A DNA stretch of 64,000 bases, from the NCBI GenBank assembly GCA_001829185.1, contig MIAR01000024.1:1-64000 (forward strand), written 5' to 3'. Below, piece after piece: positions 16,920-24,995 of this stretch. A model generated the notes under the pieces. The model was not told the origin of the DNA. It did no database searches and worked only from the letters and a program-made list of their open reading frames with translations. Positions within the stretch are counted from its first letter, which is position 1, and each line of letters starts with the position of its first letter. Made by a program: the position numbers and the translations under genes. Source of the DNA: Spirochaetes bacterium GWB1_60_80 (GTDB lineage Bacteria > Spirochaetota > Spirochaetia > Treponematales > UBA12059).

Positions 16920-17993
16920 ATGGCACAAGGGCAGGGCTTGAAGAAATTATATGTTGAACTCAGCACACGCTGCAATCTTCAATGCCGGCATTGCTTCCGG
17001 CAGGGTTGGGAAAAAGCGCCAGCCGATATGAGCCCTGTCCTGTTCTCTGCCCTGCTTCAGCAACTTGATAGCCTCCCGGCCCTGCAGACTGTGGTGCTGG
17101 GAGGCGTTGGCGAGCCGACTTTGTCGCCGCTTTTTACAGAAGCAATGACCAGGTTTTCCGGCTACCGGCTGCTTGTAACTTCGAACGCCGTAGACTGGTC
17201 GCCGGCTGTCGTAGCTGCGCTGGCAAACCACGCCGATATGGTGGCGGTTTCGGTCGATGGCCTGTCCGGCCGGCATCAGGAGCGTCGCGGATCGGACCTG
17301 GGCGGGGTTTTGGAAAACCTGTCCAGACTGCGCCGGGCTGCCGGCAGGCGCCCTAAGCCCCGGCCCTTGCAGCTGGCTTTCCAGTTTGTGCTCAGCCGCA
17401 GCAATGCCGCCGATGGCGAGGCTGTCGTGGCCTTGGCTGCCGCCGAAAAGGCGAATCTTCTGATAGTCTCGCATGTCTTGCCGCAATGCGATAGCGAGGC
17501 CGATCAGATTATGTATGCACGCTATGGTAATGATGAGTGCCGCAATCTGTTTCAGCGCATGCAAGCCAGAGCGCTGCGGCTTGGTCTGAACATCCGCCTG
17601 CCGCGCCTTGAGCTTAAAACCGAACGCCGCTGCAACTTTGCGGAAGAGGGAGCCGCCTATGCAAGCGTCGACGGCGCCTTGTGTCCCTGCTACCGATTTG
17701 CCCATGATGGCCAGGAGCTCGTGTTTGGCCGGCTAAAGCAAGTCGGCCGGCACAGTTTTGCCTACCTGTCCAGCGCCAGCCCGATAGCGGCCGATGCCGT
17801 CGCTACTGCCTGGGAGTCTGGCAGTTGGCAAAATTTCCGTAACACCCTCATTAATAACCGGTATCCATCTTGCCCGGATTGCGATTTGCTGGATGGCTGT
17901 AATATAGTCGAGGATACCCGCTCGGACTGTTGGTCGGGAGCCCCTTCCTGCGCCGATTGTCTGTGGGCGCGCGGTTTTCTGCAATGTATATGA
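16920..17993 (+). CDS. Radical SAM maturase of the tungsten enzyme
   Basis: A 357-residue radical SAM protein with the 4Fe-4S/SAM motif C18-N-L-Q-C22-R-H-C25 and a C-terminal cysteine-rich region (CPDCDLLDGCN, then CWSGAPSCADC) that probably binds auxiliary clusters as in SPASM-type enzymes. From memory, a subfamily named tungsten cofactor oxidoreductase radical SAM maturase occurs beside AOR genes, and this gene's position fits. ATG 16920 is chosen over TTG 16899, which would overlap the AOR stop. Its chemistry is not established; a role in maturing the enzyme or a peptide is inferred. Confidence 0.85.
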   Translation: MAQGQGLKKLYVELSTRCNLQCRHCFRQGWEKAPADMSPVLFSALLQQLDSLPALQTVVLGGVGEPTLSPLFTEAMTRFSGYRLLVTSNAVDWSPAVVAALANHADMVAVSVDGLSGRHQERRGSDLGGVLENLSRLRRAAGRRPKPRPLQLAFQFVLSRSNAADGEAVVALAAAEKANLLIVSHVLPQCDSEADQIMYARYGNDECRNLFQRMQARALRLGLNIRLPRLELKTERRCNFAEEGAAYASVDGALCPCYRFAHDGQELVFGRLKQVGRHSFAYLSSASPIAADAVATAWESGSWQNFRNTLINNRYPSCPDCDLLDGCNIVEDTRSDCWSGAPSCADCLWARGFLQCI

Positions 17994-18026
17994 AAGTGGT
18001 GTCAGTGAATAAGCTGGAGGAATGAA

Positions 18027-18251
18027 ATGACCGTAACCGCACGGCTGTTTGCCACCTTTCGTGATGGCCGGGGTAAAGAGCTTGTAATGGATCTGGCTGA
18101 AGGATCGACAGTCTGTGATGTTCTGAAATTATTGCAGATAAAGCCGCAGGATGTTGCCATACTCCTGTGCAATGGCCGGGATGGAGGCCTGCAAAATGCG
18201 CTGAAGGAGGGAGACCGCATCTCCCTGTTCCCGCCGGTAGGCGGCGGCTGA
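18027..18251 (+). CDS. moaD: MoaD/ThiS-like sulfur carrier
   Basis: A 74-residue ubiquitin-like protein (TVTARLFATFRDGRGKEL at the start, DRISLFPPVGGG at the end). The C-terminal Gly-Gly is the site of adenylation and thiocarboxylation, so it should donate sulfur to form the dithiolene of molybdopterin/tungstopterin. GGAGG lies before the ATG. Its TGA overlaps the ATG of the MoeB-like gene by one base, supporting stoichiometric coupled synthesis. The MoaE partner is not in the window. Confidence 0.9.
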   Translation: MTVTARLFATFRDGRGKELVMDLAEGSTVCDVLKLLQIKPQDVAILLCNGRDGGLQNALKEGDRISLFPPVGGG

Positions 18252-19030
18252 TGCTGCCCCGCTATGCAAGAAACCTGGAGGCGTTGAGTGTATCCGACCA
18301 GGCTATTTTGGCCGGGCGGACGGTTGCGGTAGTCGGCTGTGGCGGCCTGGGAGGCTACCTGCTGGAATACCTGGGCCGGCTCGGCATCGGAGGACTGATC
18401 GCTATAGACGGTGACTGTTTTGACGAGACCAACCTGAACCGCCAGTTGTTATGTACCGAGGCTGATATCGGCAAAGCCAAAGCGTTGGTAGCGGCCGAGC
18501 GTCTGGGCCGGGTGAATGGAAGCGTGCGGATGACAGGGCATGCGCTTCGGCTGACAGAGCTGAACGGGCCGTCCTTACTGGCCGGAGCCGATCTGGTAAT
18601 GGATGCCTGCGACAATATTCCCACCCGGCGCAGCCTGCAGCTGATCGCCGCGCGCCTGAATGTTCCGCTGGTGCATGGCGCCATTGCCGGCTGGTATGGT
18701 CAGGTGGCTACGATCCTGCCGGGTGATCCTGGCTTTGACTTGATTTACAGACAGCCAGAAGCATCAAGTAAAAGTAACTTTTCTGATGCTTCCGCCGCGT
18801 TCGCGGCCGGACTGGCGGAGCCGGGGAAGCAGGGGGAACCAGGGGAGCGGGGCCGCGGTATAGAAAACCGGCTGGGTAATCTTTCTTTCGGGCCGGCAGC
18901 GGTGGCTGCCTGGCAGACTGCCGAAGCCGTCAAGCTGTTTAGCGGACGGGGTCAGACCCTGCATGGAAGAATAATGGTAATGGATTTCCTGGAAAACGAA
19001 ACGGAAGTCTTTTCGCTGGCAAGCGGGTAG
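18251..19030 (+). CDS. MoeB/ThiF/HesA-family adenylyltransferase
   Basis: A 259-residue E1-like enzyme that would adenylate the C-terminal glycine of the adjacent MoaD. It shows the nucleotide-binding VGCGGLGGYL (about 28-37), DETNLNRQLL and the MDACDNIPTRR segment with the catalytic aspartate. The start is taken at ATG 18251, overlapping the moaD stop; an upstream in-frame extension to 18167 lies inside moaD and is rejected. The two CxxC pairs that bind zinc in classical MoeB are absent: the stretch from ATILPGDPGFDL to NRLGNLSFG has no cysteine. It may therefore be a zinc-free HesA-like branch. Confidence 0.88.
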   Translation: MLPRYARNLEALSVSDQAILAGRTVAVVGCGGLGGYLLEYLGRLGIGGLIAIDGDCFDETNLNRQLLCTEADIGKAKALVAAERLGRVNGSVRMTGHALRLTELNGPSLLAGADLVMDACDNIPTRRSLQLIAARLNVPLVHGAIAGWYGQVATILPGDPGFDLIYRQPEASSKSNFSDASAAFAAGLAEPGKQGEPGERGRGIENRLGNLSFGPAAVAAWQTAEAVKLFSGRGQTLHGRIMVMDFLENETEVFSLASG

Positions 19031-19111
19031 GCCGTTTAAGACCCCCGTCCACCCAGGCATGCGGCACCGTCAGTCCAGACAGCGCCGGATGCCCAGTTCG
19101 GCCGGCACTTA

Positions 19112-19202
19112 GCCGGGCGATCCGCGGCGTTGGCATGAGCCACGCGCTTGCTTGACGGGCAAAAGCCCGCCTGCGCAGCCCCTGATGCGCGCCGCCTAGC
19201 GA
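19112..19202. repeat. Dispersed copy of the 125-bp hairpin repeat
   Basis: Starts GCCGGGCGATCCGCGGCGTT and continues with the CTTGACGGGCAAAAGCCCGCC apex, most like the last (type 3) unit of the 12 kb array. Its right side is cut at GCCGCC by the CTAG that begins the MITE at 19203. The copy lies downstream of the MoeB-like gene, again in an intergenic position. Confidence 0.85.
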
Positions 19203-19442
19203 CTAGGAGTCTGTCGGGCTTTGGAACGCGAAGAATGATTGTCAGGAAAAAATGGGAAACAAATCTGCAACATCCAGAATCTCGGGGAATTTTTCACGCT
19301 TTTTGGCCGATCTCAACGCCCCACGGCGTAAAATCGGCTCGTCAATCGGGCCATACAGGAAGTATGACCCTCAATCCTCACCAATTTTCCACTCGTGGCT
19401 CGCTTTCGCTGGGCCAAAATCCAAAGCCCGACAGACTCCTAG
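19203..19442. mobile_element. MITE A, 240 bp with perfect 22-bp inverted ends
   Basis: Ends are CTAGGAGTCTGTCGGGCTTTGG (19203-19224, counting the CTAG) and its exact reverse complement at 19421-19442. No transposase is encoded. CTAG at both ends fits the 4-bp YTAR target duplication of IS5-type elements, although it also belongs to the palindrome. The interior shows no coding sequence. It has interrupted a hairpin repeat. Confidence 0.85.
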
Positions 19443-19575
19443 CAGGGTGTTGAAAAACGCGGATGCGGCTTTTCAACACTTCAAAAGCCGGTACAATTAC
19501 GCAGCATAGCGCAAGCTATGCGAGGAATTGTTAAGGTTGTTGAGAAAGCAACCGGCTTTTTCAACAACCTGCTAG
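19439..19575. mobile_element. MITE B copy 1, 137 bp
   Basis: A non-coding, hairpin-forming element bounded by CTAGCAGGGTGTTGAAAAA and the inverted TTTTTCAACAACCTGCTAG, with a central CATAGCGCAAGCTATG dyad. The same 137-bp sequence recurs inverted at 37256-37392. It shares its left CTAG with MITE A, and its right CTAG supplies the stop codon of the GH5 gene. Confidence 0.9.
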
Positions 19576-21269
19576 GGTAGTTCTAGGCGCAGGTCGTCTA
19601 TACGGTATTCATGGTCACCCAGGTGGCTGTATTCGGACACGAATTCGAGCCGCCCGACTTTTGACCAGTCGAACAGTCCGGCCGGCTCGTGCCACTCGCC
19701 ATCCCAGGCTCCGGTCTCGACAAAATCAGCTAAGGCGATGCGGATGGTCTGCCAAGCGCGGCTCGCGGCCACTATGGGCGGGCCGAGGCGGATAGATTTG
19801 CGCCAGGGTTTGGCCGTACCATTGGCCGGGTTTTGCACCCAGCGCAATTCCAGATCGGGAGCGTCGGCTGGCCACTGCAGGTTCAGGCGGAGCACGGCGC
19901 CTTGGGCAGCCAGGCTTGACAGATCCAGGCTGGAGCGGAAGGTGAAGCCGACGACGTCGTAGCGTTCCAAGCGGCCGAAGCTGAGGCAGAAACGGCCGCT
20001 GGCCGGCTGGCGGGTGTCGAGCCAGCGCACTTGTGCCAAGGGGTCCCAGCTATCGTGTTGGATGCCGCGGGCTGGGCCTTCATCGTAGATGGCCAGCGGC
20101 GCTTCGACCGGCGCGCCTTCAGGCGCGGTGGCCAAGGCCGGCGGGGGCTGGCGCAGGCCCAGCGCCGCCAGAATGCCTGTATCCAGGTCTTGCGGGAAGC
20201 GGGCGGCGCTGTCCGGCCGGAAGACGCCAAAGGCATCCCGATAATCCCAACTAGTGAAGGGAATGTTACTGGCGCGCAATTCGGCGACCGCCAGGGCGTA
20301 CCAGGCTTGGCGGTCGGCTGGCGCCATGCGCTGGTTGTAGGCGCCCATCTCGCCGCAGAACAGGCGCACGCCGTGGCGCTCGGCCCAGTCCGCTACGCTG
20401 GCGATACGCTCGCGTACCAGCTGGACTTGATCGACTTCGAAGTAGTAATCCCACCAGGCGGCGCGTTCGTCGTCGGCTGGCCCCGGCCAGGGCAAGGCCT
20501 TCCCGGCCGGGAAGGGCAGTCCGTAAAAGTCGGCTAAATTCGACCAGTCGGCCCCTTGGTGGGTGAACAGGAAGGGTTCGTAAAAATGGAACGAGTACAA
20601 CAGGTGCCGGTCGGGCAGTGGCTGGACTTGCAGCAAGCCGTCGATGCCGCCCCACTGGGCGCCGGTGACAATGACCGTCCGCGTCGGGTTGTCGGCCCGG
20701 ATGATGGCCAGAACCCGAGCCTGCAGGCTGGCCCAGGTGGCGTCGGCGATGTCCATTGGCTCGTTGAAGATCTCAAAGAGCAATTCTGGCGGCCAGTCGC
20801 GGTAACGGAACGCCAACTGCTGCCATAGCACCGGCAGGAAGGCGTCCAGCTCCGGGTCGGCTTGTTGCTCGGGTAGTTGGCTGTGGTTGTCCAGGATGAT
20901 GGTCAAGCCGGCGTCCAGGCCGGCGCGCAGGGCCTTGTCCAGGAGCTCGAGTACCCAGGCCGGCACCAGATAGCCGGGGGCCGGCCCGGCCAGACACCGG
21001 AAGTTGACCGGCAGGCGGACCGTGCCCAAGCCGAGGGTGGCGATGTCCTGGTAGTCCGCGGCGCCAAAGGCTTGTGGCGACAGGCTGGTCGGCCGGTCGG
21101 CTTGGAACCACCCGGTCAGGTTAACCCCTTGCGCCAGCTTGGCGGGCGGTTCGGTCGGGGCGCTGCGACAGGCGACGAGCAGGCCGGCGGCTAGCAGGAC
21201 CGGCCAGTCGGCGGGGAATCGGCGGCGCTGGCGACGTTGCGGCGAGTCTGGCTTGCGTGATTGTTTCAT
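19572..21269 (-). CDS. GH5-family glycoside hydrolase lipoprotein
   Basis: A 565-residue secreted beta-glycanase, probably a cellulase-like GH5 enzyme. A basic N-terminus, hydrophobic stretch and lipobox LVAC (C34) indicate a lipoprotein. The GH5 barrel runs to about residue 360. The acid/base is E170 in EIFNEP, the nucleophile is E307 in FCGEMG, and GVNLTGWF and ILDNHS are also typical. The last 180 residues form a beta-rich module with a jelly-roll look (YDEGPARGIQHDSWD to YRIDDLRLELP), plausibly a carbohydrate-binding domain. The TAG stop lies within the CTAG end of the MITE, so the original C-terminus may have been slightly different. Confidence 0.9.
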   Translation of the reverse strand: MKQSRKPDSPQRRQRRRFPADWPVLLAAGLLVACRSAPTEPPAKLAQGVNLTGWFQADRPTSLSPQAFGAADYQDIATLGLGTVRLPVNFRCLAGPAPGYLVPAWVLELLDKALRAGLDAGLTIILDNHSQLPEQQADPELDAFLPVLWQQLAFRYRDWPPELLFEIFNEPMDIADATWASLQARVLAIIRADNPTRTVIVTGAQWGGIDGLLQVQPLPDRHLLYSFHFYEPFLFTHQGADWSNLADFYGLPFPAGKALPWPGPADDERAAWWDYYFEVDQVQLVRERIASVADWAERHGVRLFCGEMGAYNQRMAPADRQAWYALAVAELRASNIPFTSWDYRDAFGVFRPDSAARFPQDLDTGILAALGLRQPPPALATAPEGAPVEAPLAIYDEGPARGIQHDSWDPLAQVRWLDTRQPASGRFCLSFGRLERYDVVGFTFRSSLDLSSLAAQGAVLRLNLQWPADAPDLELRWVQNPANGTAKPWRKSIRLGPPIVAASRAWQTIRIALADFVETGAWDGEWHEPAGLFDWSKVGRLEFVSEYSHLGDHEYRIDDLRLELP

Positions 21270-21363
21270 GCCTTCAGTATAGCGCAGGCTGGTATCGGAT
21301 TCTGGCTAGCCTGCGTTGCATCCGCTTGCGCAATGTCCTAGACTGGTGGTTGGCGGAGGCGTC

Positions 21364-22704
21364 ATGTCATTTTTTCAGAAGGTCGCGGCCCGGTACCAGA
21401 ACGAGACGATGGTGATCCGGCTCAAATATCGCGTACTCTTGGTGTTGTCGCTGGTGCTGCTGCTCGTTATCCCGCTGCAGGCGCTGTCCGCATTGCGCCG
21501 GGGCGAGCTGGTACCGGCCGCCATCGATGGCTTCATTGGCCTGGCTTTCCTGGGCAGCCTGGTTCTGCTCTTGCGCGGCCGCTACCGGCTGGCCGCCAAC
21601 GTGGTCATCTTCCTGGTAACGCTGGCCCTTAGTATCCTCAGTTTCATGAAGCCGTTGGCTTCGGCTGACGCTCTTATCCTGATTCTGCTCTATTATCACG
21701 CTGGGGCGGTGGTTATTGCCGGCTTGATCGGCTATAGCTGGCTGCATGTCGTCGGCACGGCGCTATACGGGCTGGCTATCACGGTGGGCGGCTTGCTGCT
21801 GCGGGTGCCGGTGCTGTACCCCGACGCCGGCCTGCCGACCACCTTCTCTGGTGGCATCGTCATCTTTCTGTCGGTCGCCCTCAGCTCCTTTCAGGCCTCA
21901 CGCATCATGCTGAGCACCATGGCCCTGACCGAGCGTCAGGGCCAGAACCAGCAGTCGCTGCTGGGGCGCCTGAACGCGGTCATGGGCGAGGCCACCGTGT
22001 CCTCGGACGCCGTGGCCGCCGAGTGCGCCAGTTTTGGTCAGCAAGCCCGTCAGATATCCGACGGCTCGGCTACTCAGGCCGACAGTATTCGGGAGATTTC
22101 GGCTTCTTTGACCGCCATGGAAGCCCTGATGGATCGTAATGCTTCGAGCATCGCCCAGATGAGGGCTGCTGCCAGTGGCGCCAGCGCGGCGGCCAGCCAA
22201 AGCGGCCAAGCGGTGGGTGAAGCCTTTGGCAAGGTGGGCGAAATTACCGCCCGCATCGGCATCATCGAGGAAATCGCCCGGCAGACCAACCTGCTGTCGC
22301 TGAACGCGGCCATCGAGGCGGCCCGGGCTGGCGAGGCTGGCCGGGGCTTCGCGGTGGTGGCCGACGAGGTGCGCAAGCTGGCCGAGCGCAGCCGGGCCGC
22401 CGCCCTGGAGATCGCGGCTCTGTCGCGGCAAAGCATTGATATGTCGGAGCGGGCCGGGCGTTTGTTGGCCGAGTTGGTGCCCCACATCGAGACGACCGCC
22501 GCCCGGGTCAGCGAGGTCAGCGAGGCCAGCCGGGAACAGGCCGCCGGCATCAAGCAGATTGCCCAGGCCATCACTGGCCTGGACCGGGTGCTGCGCTCCA
22601 ACGCCGACGCCGCCGGAGCCATGTCCGGCGCCGTTTCGCGCTTGGAGGGCGGCGCCGAGGCTCTACGCGGCGTCTTGGCTCGGGAGTCGACGGCGCCGGC
22701 CTGA
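21364..22704 (+). CDS. Methyl-accepting chemotaxis protein with multi-span membrane domain
   Basis: A 446-residue chemoreceptor. About six hydrophobic helices fill residues 20-185 with almost no periplasmic loop and no evident HAMP domain, so it probably senses in or at the membrane. The signalling domain has the conserved tip [20 protein letters not shown] followed by [15 protein letters not shown] near residues 304-343. ATG 21364 follows GGCGGAGG and is preferred to the in-frame 21316 start. The signalling domain is short. It stands alone and is followed by a convergent gene. Confidence 0.92.
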   Translation: MSFFQKVAARYQNETMVIRLKYRVLLVLSLVLLLVIPLQALSALRRGELVPAAIDGFIGLAFLGSLVLLLRGRYRLAANVVIFLVTLALSILSFMKPLASADALILILLYYHAGAVVIAGLIGYSWLHVVGTALYGLAITVGGLLLRVPVLYPDAGLPTTFSGGIVIFLSVALSSFQASRIMLSTMALTERQGQNQQSLLGRLNAVMGEATVSSDAVAAECASFGQQARQISDGSATQADSIREISASLTAMEALMDRNASSIAQMRAAASGASAAASQSGQAVGEAFGKVGEITARIGIIEEIARQTNLLSLNAAIEAARAGEAGRGFAVVADEVRKLAERSRAAALEIAALSRQSIDMSERAGRLLAELVPHIETTAARVSEVSEASREQAAGIKQIAQAITGLDRVLRSNADAAGAMSGAVSRLEGGAEALRGVLARESTAPA

Positions 22705-22737
22705 GCTGGTCGCCACCGCCGACCTCAACGGCTACAC

Positions 22738-23991
22738 TCAGCGGTTGGCCAGGATGCGGCTGATCTCGACCGAGCCGGCGTCGGCGTCGGTCATCGGCCG
22801 CTGGTAGAGGTACTCGAACAGGTAGCGGAAATCCTCGATAGCCATGCTGTTGAACTGCAGGCCGAAGTAGCCGCTCGCCGTCTCGGCGAAATGGCGTTTG
22901 ACTAGGCCAGCCGCGCTGACGCTGCGTTGGGCGGTTCGGATCTGGACGCTGACCGAATTACCGTCCTGCAGTTGCTGGATCATGGCCTTGTCGGTGGTGG
23001 CGAAAAGCAGGCCGCCGGCCGAGATGTTGACGATGGTCGCCTTGAAGTCGTTGTCCAGGGTAGGCGCGTCCTTAAAATAGCCGTGGGCCTGCAGGGCTTG
23101 GGCCAGAACCCGCGCAAACTGCATGAAATTTTCGATGGTTTCCAGGTCCAATGGCGGTTTGGCGCTGTCGGCCGGCACGCCCAGGTATAAGAGGCCGATG
23201 GTGTAGTGCTGGAAGATGATCGGGATATAAACCAGCGACTTGAGCTTGCGGTTGCGCAGGCTGTGCTCCAGTACCCGCCAGGATTCGCTGTCCTGGCTGG
23301 CGTCGATATCGAGCTGTTTCAGCCAGCGGGCGGTTTCGCTGCGCGTCAGGATGCTGTGGTCGCTGAAAGGATTGGAAACGGGCAGGCCGCCGAACAGGCT
23401 GGGGATGTATAGCACCTGGCCGCTGGCGGTGCACAGCCGCTCGGCCAGGTTTTCCGGCTTGCGGTCCCTGAACATGATGATCTTGCGCTCTTCGGCCAGG
23501 TTGGCGCTTTGGCGCGAGAATTCCTGGATCAGGCCGCGTAGGTCGTTGAGGTCGAAGGCGCTGTTCAGCTCGGGGGCGGTGGCGGGCTTGCCGCTTGACT
23601 CCAGCTGCGGGAAGTCCAGGTCGTAGCGGGTGCCGGCCACCGAGAAGGAGACTTGCAGGCTGGCCGGCGGCTTGACGCGGTCGAAGTTGCGGTTGAGTGT
23701 CTTGACGATGCGGGTCGGCGCTTTAACGCCCAGCAGCTTGCTGCCGGGTTCGGTCAGCGTGCTGGTGAACAGCAACTGATTGCTGTCCTGCTGCCAGCTG
23801 AATTCGATGGCCAGGTTTTTCCGGAGCAGCCCGAAGGGTATGCCGTGGCCGATGCGCAGCGTGTCGCCATCTAGCTTGAGGAACTGGACGGTCCAGGCGC
23901 TGTCCGGCAGCTTGGCTTGGATGGCTGTTTTATTTTGGATGGCTAGGGTGACCAGGTATTCCGTCTCGAGGTGTCCGGTTCCGTTTGGCAT
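22738..23991 (-). CDS. PilZ-like / DUF1577-like spirochaetal protein
   Basis: A 417-residue cytoplasmic protein. The C-terminal 110 residues (ATIVNISAGGLLFATTD, YFGLQFNSM) resemble a PilZ beta-barrel, which in other proteins binds cyclic di-GMP. I do not see a clear RxxxR motif, so nucleotide binding is uncertain. The middle (about 190-320) resembles a GAF-like fold with HYTIGLLYLGVPAD. The start is ATG 23991, two bases after the stop of the upstream lipoprotein gene, so the pair is co-transcribed. The in-frame upstream extension overlaps that gene and is rejected. Confidence 0.7.
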   Translation of the reverse strand: MPNGTGHLETEYLVTLAIQNKTAIQAKLPDSAWTVQFLKLDGDTLRIGHGIPFGLLRKNLAIEFSWQQDSNQLLFTSTLTEPGSKLLGVKAPTRIVKTLNRNFDRVKPPASLQVSFSVAGTRYDLDFPQLESSGKPATAPELNSAFDLNDLRGLIQEFSRQSANLAEERKIIMFRDRKPENLAERLCTASGQVLYIPSLFGGLPVSNPFSDHSILTRSETARWLKQLDIDASQDSESWRVLEHSLRNRKLKSLVYIPIIFQHYTIGLLYLGVPADSAKPPLDLETIENFMQFARVLAQALQAHGYFKDAPTLDNDFKATIVNISAGGLLFATTDKAMIQQLQDGNSVSVQIRTAQRSVSAAGLVKRHFAETASGYFGLQFNSMAIEDFRYLFEYLYQRPMTDADAGSVEISRILANR

Positions 23992-23993
23992 GG

Positions 23994-24860
23994 TTATTGC
24001 AGCACTCCGTAGGGGTCGAAATTCTCGAGGGGCAGGTAGGGCGCGCTGAGCGCCGGCTCGTCGAGCGACAAGTGGTCGATGCGCCATTCGTCGTTGGCCT
24101 GACTGATGACCAGGAGGCCCCGGCTGCGGCTGGCCGCTCCCACCAGGCGCAGGTAGACCAACCAGGAGCCGTCGGGCTGGACGGTTGGTTGGCCGATACG
24201 GACCTGGTTGAGGGGTTCGGCGGCGGCCAGGCTGGCTTCGTACATCAGCCGGGTGACCAGCTGAACGGGCGCGGCTACTTGTTCTAGCGGCAGGCGGCGC
24301 TCCACCAGGCTGGCCTGGATAGTGTGCAGGAAGTCGGCCAGGGCCGAGTTGGCCGGCCGATTGGCGAAGAGTGGGCCGATCAGGTAATCATGCGCCAGCT
24401 GGGTGTCGAAGGGCCGTTGCAGCAGGTGGTAATCGGCGCCGGCCAGATTGGGGGCGGCGTTGCCCGGTTGGGTGGCGGTCGGCGAGGCGCCGCTGGGCCG
24501 CGGCGTGTTCTGCATGGTTACCACGGCGGCGCGGTTCTCGCCGGCTTGGAGCGGTGGGGTGAGCGGTGCCTCGGCTAGGGGCTGCTCGTTGGTGGCCGGG
24601 GGTAGCAGACCGGCGTTGAGGGGGCTTGGCCGTTCAGCCGCGGCGTCAGGCGCAGGGGGTAACTCGGCCGCAGGTTGGCCAGTGCTAGTGGCTGGCTGGT
24701 TGATGGCGAGAGCTGACTGGTCGACCGGCGCGGCGGATTTCGGTCGGCAGGCGTTCAGAGCCAAGCCTGCCAAGGTCAGGCAGGCCAGCGTCAGGTACAG
24801 CTGTAGGCGACGCGAGGCGGGATTGTTTCGCTCGATGGCGGCTTCGGCTTTGCCAAACAT
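23994..24860 (-). CDS. Lipoprotein of unknown function
   Basis: A 288-residue envelope protein. Hydrophobic LYLTLACLTLAGLALNAC ends in a lipobox with C38, so it is probably lipid-anchored. Residues 40-140 are a low-complexity, proline-alanine-threonine linker. The rest is a compact domain (HLLQRPFDTQLAHDYLIGP onward) that I cannot name; the segment ISQANDEWRIDHLSLDEPAL has the look of an NTF2-like or immunity-type fold tail. It overlaps no neighbour and precedes the PilZ-like gene by two bases. Confidence 0.75.
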   Translation of the reverse strand: MFGKAEAAIERNNPASRRLQLYLTLACLTLAGLALNACRPKSAAPVDQSALAINQPATSTGQPAAELPPAPDAAAERPSPLNAGLLPPATNEQPLAEAPLTPPLQAGENRAAVVTMQNTPRPSGASPTATQPGNAAPNLAGADYHLLQRPFDTQLAHDYLIGPLFANRPANSALADFLHTIQASLVERRLPLEQVAAPVQLVTRLMYEASLAAAEPLNQVRIGQPTVQPDGSWLVYLRLVGAASRSRGLLVISQANDEWRIDHLSLDEPALSAPYLPLENFDPYGVLQ

Positions 24861-24995
24861 ACCTGGCTATAGTATACTTGGCGTGCCGGCTTGGCAAGGG
24901 CGTCGGCTGGCGCGAATCTCCGCAACATCGTGATCCTATCAGGAATAAGCGATTGGGCTGCCTGACTTAAGGCCGATGGAACAAGGAAACAGGAT

